Assembly (NCBI GenBank): GCA_031761405.1
Contig: JASEVX010000010.1
Coordinates: forward strand, 12,031,933-12,095,932
Source: Serripes groenlandicus
Lineage: Eukaryota > Mollusca > Bivalvia > Cardiida > Cardiidae
DNA: 64,000 nucleotides
Direction of reading: 5' to 3'
Both the position numbers and the translations under genes were made by a program. Numbering within the stretch: position 1 is the first letter of the stretch; the number at the start of each line of letters is the position of its first letter. The notes beneath the pieces are model-generated. The model did no database searches. It worked only from the letters and a program-made list of their open reading frames with translations, and was not told the DNA's origin. Positions 24,301 to 32,300 of this stretch are shown here, piece by piece.

Positions 24301-25957
24301 AGTAGGTATTCGTCACGATCGATGATTAGCGTAGGTATTTGGACCAAGTGTACCGCGCTTGATCACCGCTCGAGGCGATCATGATTGATATAGATACATC
24401 TCTAGGAATTAAACAAGTAGTGTAGCAGAATATATTTACTAAAACTGATTAACAGGCGTACTAGAAATGTCTTAAACACTTTATAATTACATTATATACT
24501 TCATCGAAACAAATTAATACGGAATTTAAAATATATGCCAGTATATCTGTACCATTTAGTTTTATAGACTAAATCAAATTATAATGTTGTTCGTTACTTG
24601 CATTTTTATGAAATTTGAATTCAACGATAATGACAAATTTGTTTATTTTACAAATAATCAATATGCAAAGGCACCTTACTTTGCTATTACTGCAGATCCC
24701 AATCAATTTAAGCCATTATAAGTCTGGTCTTGACCTTCCCTGTTCAGCGGTAATCTTTAGATACTAACCAAAACCGTATGTGATTCAATCGCAATTGTCG
24801 TTTATTTGCACACGTGCCATGGACATTTTTTTTTAATGAGCAGTGCATAGAGTCATGCTTGCATTTTTAGCCGATTTATACTAACAGTAAGCACCAATAA
24901 TGGCTTAATGATCGAAACTGAGTAGGTACATGTAATAAGCACTAATTTGGCAATAATAAATTACAATTAATGTTACAGGTTGGATCAACGAGTTTCTGTC
25001 TTGGAGTCCATTTGGCCCGCTAGGTCGACTGTCATATTGTGCGTATCTTGTACACTTGGTATGTCTAACTGTCTACGTGGACAGTCAACGAATGAGTATA
25101 TACCAAACTGACTACGAAGTGGTACGTTCTGAGAAAAGTTTATTTACCATTTCAGAAGTCTAGATAAGGAGGAGTATACTGGTCTTTCTCGCAAAATATC
25201 TCTTTTATTTTCAAACAAAACCCTAAGTTGTAGGGGCTACCCAAACGAATTGTCTCAGTGAGACGGTTTTCTTGGATACCAACAACATACGGTTTAATGT
25301 TCAAACAAGGATTTTAGAAAATTAAATATACACCTTAGGCTAATCTAGAACTCTGCCATAACTCTGTCATTTACTTTATTTGACAGTTGTTTGATTTTCA
25401 GGGTCTCCCCAACTAAACATGAAATTTGCCACAAAAATACTTGAATGTTGATTGATTGGTGGCTTATGCTGTTTTAAGTATTTGAGTTATACCACGGCGA
25501 CCAGTTCACACAGTCATGTGTTTCTCTTGAACTAGTACTACTCAGAACAACATTCATCCTCGAAAGGCGTTAGTCATAACGACTTCTGTCAATCATCAAA
25601 GGGAATCAATAGCCGACCCGGGGGTCTAATTCACAACCCAAGGATTAATGACATGTTTCAGTTGCAGATCAGCTATCGCGAATTGGGTTGCCATACTGAA
25701 CAATACGCAGTATTCTAATATCCAAATACTAACGTAGTAAAGAAGACTGTATAAGTTTGCAGTCAGATTTAATATCATCCGTATGTTATTATCGCAAAGG
25801 ATGATGCCAAAAGAATTCATTTTTTCATTTCTTTTCTTTACAGATTTATTTCTACATCGGAAACGTTGTCATCTCATACTTTGTTGCCTTTGGGACGTCT
25901 TTGTTGTTTGAATCACCGATGATGGGCTTGGAAAAGATCTTCTTCAACAGGAAATAG
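2991..25957 (+). CDS. nrf-6: Nose resistant to fluoxetine protein 6-like (NRF-6 family membrane acyltransferase), 15 exons found
   Basis: Predicted integral-membrane acyltransferase of the NRF-6/NDG-4 family, which in C. elegans takes part in yolk/lipid and drug uptake. The precise substrate is unknown. Exons: 2991-3318, 5702-5910, 7959-8046, 9064-9123, 11173-11459, 12559-12714, 14466-14568, 16168-16266, 18727-18892, 19799-19878, 21118-21240, 21864-21987, 23785-23971, 24979-25121, 25844-25957. All junctions are GT/AG and phases agree at every join except exon 4 to 5. That join requires one unseen exon whose length leaves remainder 1 on division by 3. About 755 residues are recovered, normal for the family. 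Order: signal peptide; NRF domain with spaced Cys (GKCLSD, YDECLD, KYCQIG, VCIPDACN, AQCHD); first membrane segment; acyltransferase-3 domain with GIRFLSMTWVILGHS (candidate catalytic His), SVDTFFTMSG, RLTPAYML, RTAWGM, LSYCAYLVH; C-terminus FESPMMGLEKIFF. An acceptor at 2973 just before the ATG suggests an upstream non-coding exon. The family is expanded in molluscs, so the symbol is family-level only. Confidence 0.93.
3391..4318. repeat. tandem segmental duplication in NRF-6 intron 1
   Basis: Two diverged copies about 528 bp apart: 3391-3838 and 3919-4318. Both begin GTTCCTCATTTTCTATA and share TTCCTACTGCATGTG, the block around ACGATATGGAATATATAGTC, and GGTACCATCGTGAATGTTTG. No coding content. 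Confidence 0.85.
4592..4835. mobile_element. MITE family D, copy 1
   Basis: Shares with 15466-15745 and 45087-45405 the run AAGTTTTAAACTGTTCAAAAG, then TCTTGAAATAATAGAATCATA, TTTCCAGTGCCATAAACATC and TTTTTACTGGGTAGACATA. Ends are degraded in this copy. Confidence 0.7.
5702..5910 (+). CDS. nrf-6: NRF-6 exon 2: NRF domain core
   Basis: Completes Met at the junction, then IDAIGKPHSGIISDL, LGSYDECLDI and GKYCQIGIPVP. The family hallmark is 'W.L...DA.GKP.SG...G....LG.Y..C'. Donor ATG|GTATGT, phase 0. Confidence 0.93.
7619..7815 (+). mobile_element. tRNA-headed SINE copy
   Basis: Head CCTCGGTGGTGTAGTAGTATAG with B-box GGTTCGATCCACGGCC, body through GATATAACTGGAACAATGTGG and an end matching the SINE consensus GGCGTTATATGCC. 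Compare 56165-56425. Confidence 0.75.
7959..8046 (+). CDS. nrf-6: NRF-6 exon 3
   Basis: Encodes FGLQMGNLKVGVCIPDACN, the paired-Cys VC.P..C motif of the NRF domain. Acceptor CATTTCAG, donor GTAAGAG, ends one base into a codon. Confidence 0.93.
8791..9062. repeat. tandem duplication carrying a decayed copy of exon 4
   Basis: About 170-bp period. 8791-8925 and 8961-9090 align over CGCTATTTTCC/CGCTGTTTACC, CCATG.ATT.GTTCGA, CTGTACTTTG/CTGTACTTTA and then the exon start GTTGCCAAATACGTGTTTAAT. The left copy (exon-like bases from about 8893) soon meets an in-frame stop and lacks the coding that follows, so it is a pseudo-exon. Confidence 0.85.
9064..9123 (+). CDS. nrf-6: NRF-6 exon 4: end of NRF domain
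   Basis: 60-bp exon, acceptor TTTTCAG, encoding AKYVFNASSEYEPEAQCHDG. Donor GTATGG after the first base of the Gly codon; reading on reaches a stop 36 bases later. Confidence 0.88.
9124..11172. other. nrf-6: intron 4 region that should hold one missing short exon
   Basis: Exon 4 ends one base into a codon, while exon 5 begins with the last base of a codon. So an exon of length 3n+1, probably 10-20 codons linking the last NRF Cys to the first membrane helix, must lie here unless the assembly is wrong. I found no convincing candidate. A palindromic MITE core lies at 11030-11080. The open frame at 9713-9916 has no recognisable similarity. Confidence 0.6.
11173..11459 (+). CDS. nrf-6: NRF-6 exon 5: first membrane helix and cytosolic linker
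   Basis: Starts with VILSLLGVVVVIGTLYDI, the first transmembrane segment and the family's GTLYD motif. A hydrophilic linker of about 75 residues rich in Glu, Asn and Gly follows. Acceptor CTACAG, donor GTATGT (phase 1). Confidence 0.9.
12559..12714 (+). CDS. nrf-6: NRF-6 exon 6: start of acyltransferase-3 domain
   Basis: Encodes LEKIFLSFSVYTNGLKIL, then GALTCINGIRFLSMTWV and ILGHSQSF. GIRFLS.TWV.LGHS is diagnostic; its His is the usual candidate catalytic residue of this fold. Confidence 0.95.
12712..12765. repeat. 30-bp tandem duplication of the exon 6 splice donor
   Basis: ACAGGTAAATAATTACTAGC occurs at 12712 and again 30 bp later. Use of the second donor would add an immediate in-frame stop, so the first is the working donor. 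Confidence 0.9.
12952..13222. repeat. ~134-bp tandem duplication in intron 6
   Basis: Two copies share CTTCATTCCAAGG.TA, ACTGGTTATACCTGTTG (13040 and 13174) and CTACCTGCGTT.AATAG. Non-coding. Confidence 0.85.
13265..13500 (-). mobile_element. tRNA-headed SINE, reverse orientation
   Basis: Antisense body (TTCAGTTATATCACGGCGATTT, ACTGGTCCATTTATCCT) followed by a reversed head with a B-box complement (GAGGATTGAGCCTGCAACCTC). Confidence 0.75.
13640..13880 (+). pseudogene. LINE C-terminal fragment (Cys/His knuckle)
   Basis: The frame at 13655-13876 encodes NLRYCLFCNNVVEFEYHLVL followed by ICPICKELR. This matches the C..C......E.E.H....C....LR knuckle at the C-terminus of many animal non-LTR retrotransposon ORF2 proteins. 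No reverse-transcriptase core is present, so it is a 5'-truncated remnant in the NRF-6 intron. Confidence 0.7.
14466..14568 (+). CDS. nrf-6: NRF-6 exon 7: SVDTFF motif
   Basis: Encodes KNAIPYWFQKKVWQWTFYG, then IYSATVSVDTFFTMS, where the Ser is completed in exon 8. SVD.FF..SG is a core motif of the family. Acceptor TATTTCAG, donor ATGAG|GTATAA, phase 2. Confidence 0.94.
15466..15745. mobile_element. MITE family D, copy 2
   Basis: Begins AGGTGCTGAACTCCAGATTAT, the terminus also seen inverted at the right end of the 45087 copy. The internal sequence matches 4592-4835. Confidence 0.75.
15852..16101. mobile_element. TTAA-type palindromic MITE, diverged copy
   Basis: Left CCTTACCCTCATACAACAAGC, then GCAGCAGACGAC; central part GGCAAGAGGATC; right CTGCAGAAAG and an AAGGGTTTAA-like end. 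Confidence 0.6.
16168..16266 (+). CDS. nrf-6: NRF-6 exon 8
   Basis: Encodes GLLVAYLTLKEMSKRGG, then KKMNWFMFYFHRYWR. Acceptor CTCTTACAG, donor GTTTGT; the junction Arg is split 2+1 with exon 9. Confidence 0.94.
16735..17310. repeat. ~357-bp tandem duplication in NRF-6 intron 8
   Basis: Two diverged copies share CTTA.TCGGAAGCCTATTACT (16839 and 17196), ATAC.GATTCATACGGATG/ATCGGTTCATAAGGATG and surrounding bases. Non-coding. Confidence 0.75.
17998..18180 (+). mobile_element. tRNA-headed SINE, second subfamily
   Basis: Head CAGTGGTGCACAGGTAGAGCG, B-box GGTTCGAGTCCCGTG, tail CCAGGAAGCAGACATCGAGC. The same tail occurs in the copy at 24083-24245. The 3' body differs from the 56165 subfamily. Confidence 0.75.
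18727..18892 (+). CDS. nrf-6: NRF-6 exon 9
   Basis: Encodes LTPAYMLSLMVSATIIKHIG, then GENCAISWWTNLLYVNNYV. The Cys and WWTNLLY.NN are typical. Donor GGG|GTACGT, phase 0. Confidence 0.95.
19690..19765 (+). mobile_element. tRNA-derived SINE head
   Basis: GTAGTGGTAAGAGCGTCC (A-box) and GGTTCGAATCC (B-box) at tRNA-like spacing, immediately upstream of exon 10. The two ends do not pair as an acceptor stem, so it is a SINE head and not a tRNA gene. Confidence 0.6.
19799..19878 (+). CDS. nrf-6: NRF-6 exon 10
   Basis: Encodes CFMWSWYLANDMQFYVLSPL followed by IIVPFF. W.W.LANDMQF....P is a strong family motif. Donor GTAAGT, phase 2. Confidence 0.95.
20872..21117. repeat. tandem duplication with a decayed copy of the exon 11 start
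   Basis: 20872-20990 and 21030-21160 align (CCAGATATCGCTAGACACGG versus CCAGATATCGCTAGACTCGG). In the left copy the acceptor CAG reads CAT, and the exon-like TAATGTTTATATGACGGTG resembles the real TAACGTTTATATTGGCGGTG. It is a dead exon copy. Confidence 0.85.
21118..21240 (+). CDS. nrf-6: NRF-6 exon 11
   Basis: Encodes NVYIGGAVASVFLIATTVA (membrane helix), then HEYTALFGGFVGPKP. Acceptor ATTTCAG, donor CC|GTATGT, phase 2. Confidence 0.92.
21411..21640. repeat. 105-bp tandem repeat containing decayed exon 11 tails
   Basis: Two and a half units (TGCCTCGCCAAA at 21425 and 21530). Each unit contains GAATGCACAGC.CTGTTCGCC, then TTAGTTGGACC, recognisably like the end of exon 11 (GAATACACAGCTTTGTTCGG, TTTGTTGGACC). 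The donor is not preserved. Confidence 0.8.
21864..21987 (+). CDS. nrf-6: NRF-6 exon 12
   Basis: Encodes KDQDFMKYIYFPAHTRMGPY and IIGLLTGYLLYRY. Y..P.TR.GPY..G...GY is a family hallmark. Donor AGG|GTAAGT, phase 0. Confidence 0.94.
21957..22165. repeat. 105-bp duplication of exon 12 tail and donor
   Basis: TCGGTATAAAGATACGTTTA with the following donor GGGTAAGTTTGA occurs at 21957 and again at 22062, continuing into matching intron sequence (CGAAAC.AATGCAA, ATCAAG.CA). The second copy has no exon body before it. Confidence 0.88.
22431..22627. mobile_element. MITE family E (CTCTTTCxCTGCC ends)
   Basis: Inverted ends TTTAACTCTTTCAGCGCGGA / TTTGAGCTGAAAGAGTTA. The internal palindrome GAGACAGCTCGTTACCAGCTG lies next to a CAAACAATG motif. 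Other copies: 27519-27985, 32790-33190, 51490-51608. Confidence 0.7.
22665..23784. repeat. 81-87-bp tandem array of decayed exon 13 5' ends
   Basis: Exon-13-like starts, each after a TTTCAG or a mutated TTTCAA, lie at about 22751, 22998, 23086, 23173, 23260, 23347, 23541, 23623 and 23704, with weaker copies between. The real exon follows at 23785. Several units read nearly in frame with exon 13 (TVSLFDWLC.MSVIIL versus TWNLLGWMCCFATIIL). The 87-bp units keep an open frame across copies because 87 is a multiple of 3. No unit has an obvious downstream donor, so these look like pseudo-exons. Confidence 0.85.
23785..23971 (+). CDS. nrf-6: NRF-6 exon 13
   Basis: Encodes a helix TWNLLGWMCCFATIILIIYG, then SVAFLTLHRTAWGMAVSWI and IFACVTGHGG. 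RTAWG...W..FAC..G.GG is diagnostic. This copy, unlike the array before it, continues with a full coding body and a donor GTTTGT. Confidence 0.95.
24083..24245 (+). mobile_element. tRNA-headed SINE, second subfamily, degraded
   Basis: ACAGTGGCACAGAGGTAGAG head, B-box remnant TTTCGATTCTCGTG, and tail CCAGGAAGCAGACATTTCGA shared with 17998-18180. Confidence 0.7.
24979..25121 (+). CDS. nrf-6: NRF-6 exon 14
   Basis: Encodes WINEFLSWSPFGPLGRLSYC and AYLVHLVCLTVYVDSQRMS. PLGRLSYCAYLVH is diagnostic. Donor GTACGT, phase 0. Confidence 0.95.
25430..25610 (-). mobile_element. SINE body remnant, reverse orientation
   Basis: GGCTTATGCTGTTTTAAG, GAGTTATACCACGGCGACCAG resembles the reversed SINE 3' body seen at 13265 and 48062. 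The head is not preserved. Confidence 0.45.
25844..25957 (+). CDS. nrf-6: NRF-6 exon 15 (last coding exon)
   Basis: Encodes IYFYIGNVVISYFVAFGTSL, then LFESPMMGLEKIFFNRK and a TAG stop. FE.P...LEK is the conserved C-terminus. A candidate poly(A) signal ATTAAA lies at 26020-26025. Confidence 0.95.
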   Translation: MYFYIGNVVISYFVAFGTSLLFESPMMGLEKIFFNRK

Positions 25958-26019
25958 GACGAGTTATGGAAATCAGTCAGACCTATGTACTCTGTAATGT
26001 CACTTGAATCTGTCATAGT

Positions 26020-26025
26020 ATTAAA
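26020..26025 (+). terminator. candidate poly(A) signal of the NRF-6 gene
   Basis: ATTAAA, the commonest variant hexamer, 63 bases after the stop codon. A hexamer match is weak evidence on its own. Confidence 0.35.
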
Positions 26026-26478
26026 CATGTCATTTTTACAAAGAGTTTATTTTCTTATAGTATAACGAGGAGCACACCTATTAATTAACTTATCAATGTT
26101 GAAGACAAAGATTTCAAAACCCAGTACATGTCGGCATTATTGATGCGGATATCGAGAACCGACAAGATACCACACTGCAAGTAGGAATAATGAATGATAA
26201 TATATAGACAAAATCATATATGCGGCTATCTCTCTTTATTGTTCTCCAATGTAGAGGTATGTTTACTCTCCGGGAAGCCATTGTAACGAATTTCTGGGTA
26301 AACAATAAGGAAGAACAATTTTGTGTTTGATACTAATATCGAGAACCAACTAGATAATGCATCTAAAAAGTCAAAGTATTGACAGTGTTGAAACTTACCG
26401 TTTTGTCACGGAATAGTCTTGTAAAAAGCTTTCAATGTATTTGACAACACAAACAATCAAACAAGCATACTGCGACGA

Positions 26479-27096
26479 TGGTTCTCTCTTGTCTCTTCTC
26501 TCACGACACCGCACGAATAATGAAACAAGCTATCGAGTTGTCGCGAGAACAGCGTCAAATTCACTTGAATATTTCTTCTCCTCGTGTAAAAGTACGGGAA
26601 ACGGAAGTTGTAATGGCTATGTGAAGTGCTCTCTGGTTGGTCGATATTTGGTCGTGTCCGGATTTTAGCCAATCAGCGATCAGTTAATAGGAAACCATTT
26701 CTTTTTGTGTCGATATATTTAGTTTTGACGTGTCTGTGTTTTCCGCGGAAATGGTACCGCTTACGGCAACTCAAATATTAAAAAAACGAAGAGACGGATC
26801 AAAACTCGGGACGATGTAGCAACTGATGGGCTACACAACGCACACCGAGTGGTTTCTAAATTCGAAAAACTGTGGGAGGAGATAGTTTTCGCAAGAAAAG
26901 CGGTTTTTGCCCGTTTACATAGAAACGGTGGTTTCTATGGCAACCATACTACAAAAGGAACAACTAGAGCCTAGATCCTTCATCCCTACCAAGTTTGGTC
27001 GAAATCCGTTGAATAGTTTTGGCACTACGCTTGCAACAAACAAACAAACGGACAGAAACGAAGACCGACTTTAAGGGTCTCTAGAAGAGAGAACCA
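26479..27096. mobile_element. 618-bp non-autonomous element with TGGTTCTCTCTT ends
   Basis: Perfect 12-bp inverted ends TGGTTCTCTCTT / AAGAGAGAACCA. The interior has no transposase. Near the right end it carries GGTCGAAATCCGTTGAATAG, then GCAACAAACAAACAAACGGAC, a tail type common in invertebrate repeats. It lies between the NRF-6 and lectin genes. Confidence 0.6.
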
Positions 27097-27518
27097 ATAT
27101 TTAGCAAAATATATAGGGGTTGTTTGTTTTAATGCATGATGTATATACAATCGTAAGGCACTCGTTCAAGTACATGTTTTATATACAAATTATAAAATAT
27201 GAAATTTGGACGCCTGTGATGACAGTTTGAACCATGGTTTTGGGTAATACCATTAATCCCTTGACTGAAAACGATTTCATGAAGCCTCAACAATGTTATG
27301 TTTATATATCTGAAATTAATTATGCACTCTTCCAAATGGTAAGCTGGATATTGGGAGGGTTAAGCTATTCAGTTTGCCTTTTAAACAAAATAGCTACTCC
27401 ACGATTAATTATTAGAAGTTGCAAGAAGACGTTTTATACAAATAAACAAGTTGATCAGTTTCGCCTCGTCTTATGATGATTTCAAAACCTTCTGCTTCGA
27501 CTGCGTCATGTGACGTCT

Positions 27519-27985
27519 GTGTCAGTGAAATTATTGATTGAATAAACCTTTCACTGCCGAATTTCACAAAGTCGACGATTCCATGTTGAAAATTGGACCA
27601 CTTTCCGTTTCGTCCAACAGTAAATTTGGTAAAAGTTAATGTCTAAGTGGCTACGATGCAGATTTCAGGAAGGAAAACTCGTTACGAGCTGTCTCGTCTG
27701 AATCTGCATTGTTTTCAAAAGACTTTAATTGCCCTTGGCAGCGAAAGAGTTCTGTGTCAGTGAAATTATTGATTGAATAAACCTTTCACTGCCGAATTTC
27801 ACAAAGTCGACGATTCCATGTTGAAAATTGGACCACTTCCCGTTTCGTCCAAAAGTATATTTGGTAAAAGTTAATGTCTAAGTGGCTACGATGCAGATTT
27901 CAGGAAGGAAAACTCGTTACGAGCTGTCTCGTCTGAATCTGCATTGTTTTCAAAAGCCTTTAATTGCCCTCGCCAGCGAAAGAAG
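27519..27985. repeat. 233-bp perfect-like tandem duplication containing MITE family E
   Basis: Two nearly identical units (27519-27751, 27752-27985), each with CCTTTCACTGCCGAATTTCA, the palindrome CTCGTTACGAGCTGTCTCG and TTGGCAGCGAAAGAGTT or a variant. The near identity implies a recent duplication of an element. Confidence 0.9.
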
Positions 27986-28140
27986 TTCAGTCAAGCGTTC
28001 TAACAGAACTAACATAAAACTTTTAAACATAATTTTAGTACCATAAACGATAAACTACTGGCTATAGACATCAGCAAGACCAAATACGGGGTTGACCATT
28101 TTCTTGTTAGTATGAGTTACTGCTCATTGATAAGAACATG

Positions 28141-28470
28141 TTTTGACTGGCGGTGGTATCTGTCGTCGGCCCATAATAACATAACGTGAAATATGTTCGG
28201 TAATGGTAACGTAGTACAATGTCCCTAATGTAATACCACTCTGTTCAATTGAATGCATTTTATTTATTATTCATGGTTCACGAAAGCAAACTGCACACTA
28301 GTACCTTCTTTTGACTGGCGTGGTATCTGTTATCGGCGTTACTAATGTAACGTGGTTTTCATGTGGCAACCGGTAAAGGTAATAATGTGCCATTTCTATA
28401 AAGTAATGCCACTCTGCGCCTTTTAATTCATTTGATGTATTATTCATTGTTACCAAACCAAACTTGAAAT
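28141..28470. repeat. ~170-bp tandem duplication
   Basis: TTTTGACTGGCG starts two diverged units (28141 and about 28311). They share GTGGTATCTGT.GTCGGC, CACTCTG and the tail ATTATTCAT. Non-coding. Confidence 0.75.
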
Positions 28471-29065
28471 TTAATATCACGTGTTTTACGTCCAATTTCA
28501 TATTATTTCACTTTAAACGTTACTGTTTTACGGATTGAAAATATACACAGCTATATTTTACATTGGTTGACTTTACTTTTTCTAAGTAATATAATTTATT
28601 TCAATAATACACGCGTACTCAATGTGATGCAAATAATAAAACTGTATTTGACTATGTGATTCAGGACTGTTTATTGAAATTGTGGTTGGACAAGATTTCT
28701 TCGGCATGCAAACGTTATTGTTATTTTAACAAAATTCCGCTGACATAGACAGCATTTGATGAATTTTAACAGACGAGTTTTGAAAACGCTATGAGAGGAT
28801 TAGGAAATTGTTAAAGTGCCAGCAATTTCTCATATTCAACTTTTTTAAACTATCTTTTTCGTTCCAGTTTACTGTTTATAAGACAACACTCATACGATAA
28901 CAAATTAGAATAATTACTCAAATACTTAAAACAAACCTTTGACTTATATTAGATAAATTATAACCTCTAGGCATAGTTTGACAAGAAGTTAAATACAGTC
29001 TAGTGTTTCAAGGAACAACATAACATTTTTGAGATATAACACTGAATTAGAAATAATCATAGAAT

Positions 29066-29383
29066 ATGCAGAAACATATTTGTGTCGTGCTTTTGTTCAG
29101 TATTGTGAGGATTCCGGGTACCATCGTTCAAACAAAACAAGTATCCTTTGAATTTAAAGATTGTCCAAGCTGTGGAAAACGAAGTTCTAAATTCCAATCA
29201 CTGACGGGAATCTCTTTGGACAAATGTCTGTTAGAATGTGGTGCTAGACCACAGTGTAAAGCCATCAATTTTAGACGGTTGTTTACAAATTTGTGTGAGT
29301 TATTGTCTGATACAGAGACTACGATGACGAGAGAAAGAAGTTGTTTATTCATAAAAAGAGAAGACGTTACATTTAATGATAAT
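29066..29383 (+). CDS. lectin gene exon 1: signal peptide and PAN/apple-like domain
   Basis: Residues 1-22 are hydrophobic after MQKH. The domain follows with about nine Cys, including SLDKCLLECGARPQCKAINF, typical of PAN/apple folds in mollusc proteins. Donor AAT|GTAAGT, phase 0. Confidence 0.8.
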
Positions 29384-32300
29384 GTAAGTATCCTTTTCGG
29401 TAATCTCATTAAAATCCGACAAAAATCCTTTGCTGTACGTATATTAGATATGACGCATAAAAGGTCGTTTCGAATTGACCTTAAACACTTATTAATTACT
29501 ACTGACTCCTTTTGTGTCCAATGAAACGGTACGACATATCAACGCTCCGTTTTATGCACTAGGGACACTCGTTAATCTATGTTGTTGTTGTTGTTTGGCG
29601 TTGTTTACCCTCGCGCTCGGCATTAATGCCATTTGGCGAGCAAAATCTATGTTGGTTATCTTACCTGTTTTATACCGCATTGTTTTGTAAGCGACAATTT
29701 GATATGCTAACGCAAAGGACAATCTGAGCCGACCTGTATGAGCCAGTCATCAGATTTATTCACGAGCGAGCGAAGTTTTTAGATCGGATTTAAATAAGTT
29801 AGGCTCTTAATACTAACAACAGTTCAATATTTCTGAATGCCATGAGATTATCTGCATTAACCTTTGTTTGGGAGTGGCAGAGACCTGGAATGGTATGAAA
29901 TATGACGGTTTCCGTTGCTTGATTATCTCTCCCATCCTTTCCCACTAAATGGATCGGTAACACACATGTAGCAGCCAGACTACCTAGTGAATATCTAGGC
30001 AGAAATATGTACTATCTCTGTAAAGCTATAAAGGAAGAAATGTTTAATAACTGAAAAGAGTTAAAAATTACCAGACAAAATGAGTAATTACGCATTATGA
30101 GCACTTTCTACTTTTGCCATAATGTTTTTCTAGTCGTCAGTTTCAGAGGCGTCAAAATGCGTCTTTCTATATGTTGGAGAGGGTTACTAAATACTTTAAG
30201 GATTGGTTTAGACAAAAGTTGATTGAATGATTGTTTGGTGTTTTACGCCGGTTTCAACAATTGTTCAGTTATATTACGGCGTTTCCTGGGTAAGTTACCA
30301 GTTCTACTGGTCCATTTATCCTGACATCAGCCAGTCAGTCGTAACGCTTACCCTGCAACCCTGAGCGCCAAGGAGGGCTGCCATTGCTACCATTTTTATA
30401 AAGTCTTTTAAGACATAGGATTAGCCTAATATTTTAAAGAACTTCAGAACTTGACCTTTATTTATTTCTGGTTTCTTGTCCAACTTGCGGTATTCCCGAC
30501 TTAGTGTTAGTGCTGTTTTCTGAACTGGTCGTGAGATGCAGTTTGATAGACTGGTCCAATGCCAACTAGAATGAAGATGAATACACTCGTCTGGTCTGTT
30601 GATTACCCGACAGCTCGTCCACTTTTCGTAAGCGTTTGTGTTCACAGTTAACCCTTTCCCTCATACGGCAATTCTGCAGCAGACGACTTTGAACATGTTT
30701 TGCCAAAAAATAGAAAATCTCTATAATTGAATGGATAACCTATTACTAAAAGTGGAAAACATTGTGACAAAAGGAGAAATTGCACGTTTTGTGCAATTTC
30801 TTCTTTTGTCACTATGTTTTCAAATAGCCGTCTGCTGCAGAGGCGTCAAAAAGCGTCTATATGAGGGAAAGGGTTTATATCCAATTCAAATAGGTGACAT
30901 ATACGGGCGTAATTGAATCTACGTATTCTACGAAAATCAAGTTTTTGTGGGTTTTTGATAGAGATAATTAAGATGAACCTGCAAATGCTAGTAGTTGGAT
31001 CTGAATCTTCACAAATTAATCACAAAGAGTTTTAATAAGAAACGTATGAGAAGCATTATGGATCTGGATCAGATGGCATATATACGCAGGCAGATATTTA
31101 AGGGTTGAGCTGTTAATCACGAATGTAACAGAATCAAGACCAGACTTTACAGTCATTCATCCTATTGAAGTCCTTGTTATAAAAATAAAATAACTGTTTT
31201 AACCATTTTCCACACGTAGACGCTTTCTGACGCCTCTGGCTCGTTACTTAAACATTGCTGGCACATTACTGACACTTTACTGGCACCTAACTTAAACAAT
31301 ACTAACACATTACTTACAAATTATTGACACATAACTGTCACACATAACTTGTACATTACTCACATTTGACTGACACATTACTAACACATTGTGGACACAA
31401 TTCTTGCACATTACTGACACATTGCTGGCAAATTTCTGGCACAGTCCTTACACATTGCTTACATATTATTTAAACATAACGGACACAGAAAAATTATACA
31501 AAACTTACATATTACTGGCACATTGCTGTCTCATTACTGTCACATTACAGTCACATTACTTACAGATTACTGACAAATTACTCTCACATTTCTGACACAT
31601 TACTTGAACAATACCTACACATTACTGACACATTAATATTATATACTCAATGATAAAATATAGAGATTTCCCATCTTGAGAAAACCTATAACATGCTTTT
31701 TGTCTACTGAGCAATATCGCCTAGTGTGCGATATAGCTCACTAGCCGGATTTTCGGAACTACTTTTTTATAAAAATAAAGTCATAGCTCCGTTTTCACTA
31801 CATGTACTTAACACTTTATTTCGTTGATTAACAGTTAAATAATCCACAATTGCACTTTTAAATCTGCAAATAAGAGCTTGAATCGACATGACACATTTAT
31901 TTCAATGTACACATTTGTCGGTGCGCGCGTAGTGACGTCACTGCAAAACTGGCAGATTACGTCATTCAGAACTCTCCGCTTCTGAGCTAAAAGTAAATGA
32001 GCTGCACATGGGGTATTGTCGTTTAAAAACGAAAATTATCGCCGAGTATATAATAAATAGTTAAATAAACATTCTTTTCATGATTTGGGAATTAAATCCT
32101 TCGTGAAAGAGATTCTTGCATATAAAAACTCGTACGCTATGGCGCACTCGTTTTTATATCGCAAGAATCTCTTCCACTTGGGATTTAAATCCCGTATCAT
32201 GAAAACAATGTTGATTAAACTCTAGTTTAACATTACTGAAAAGGAAAAAACACTGGACCAAATCAAATGTTCAGCCCTCAGACATTACTTAAATGACCCC

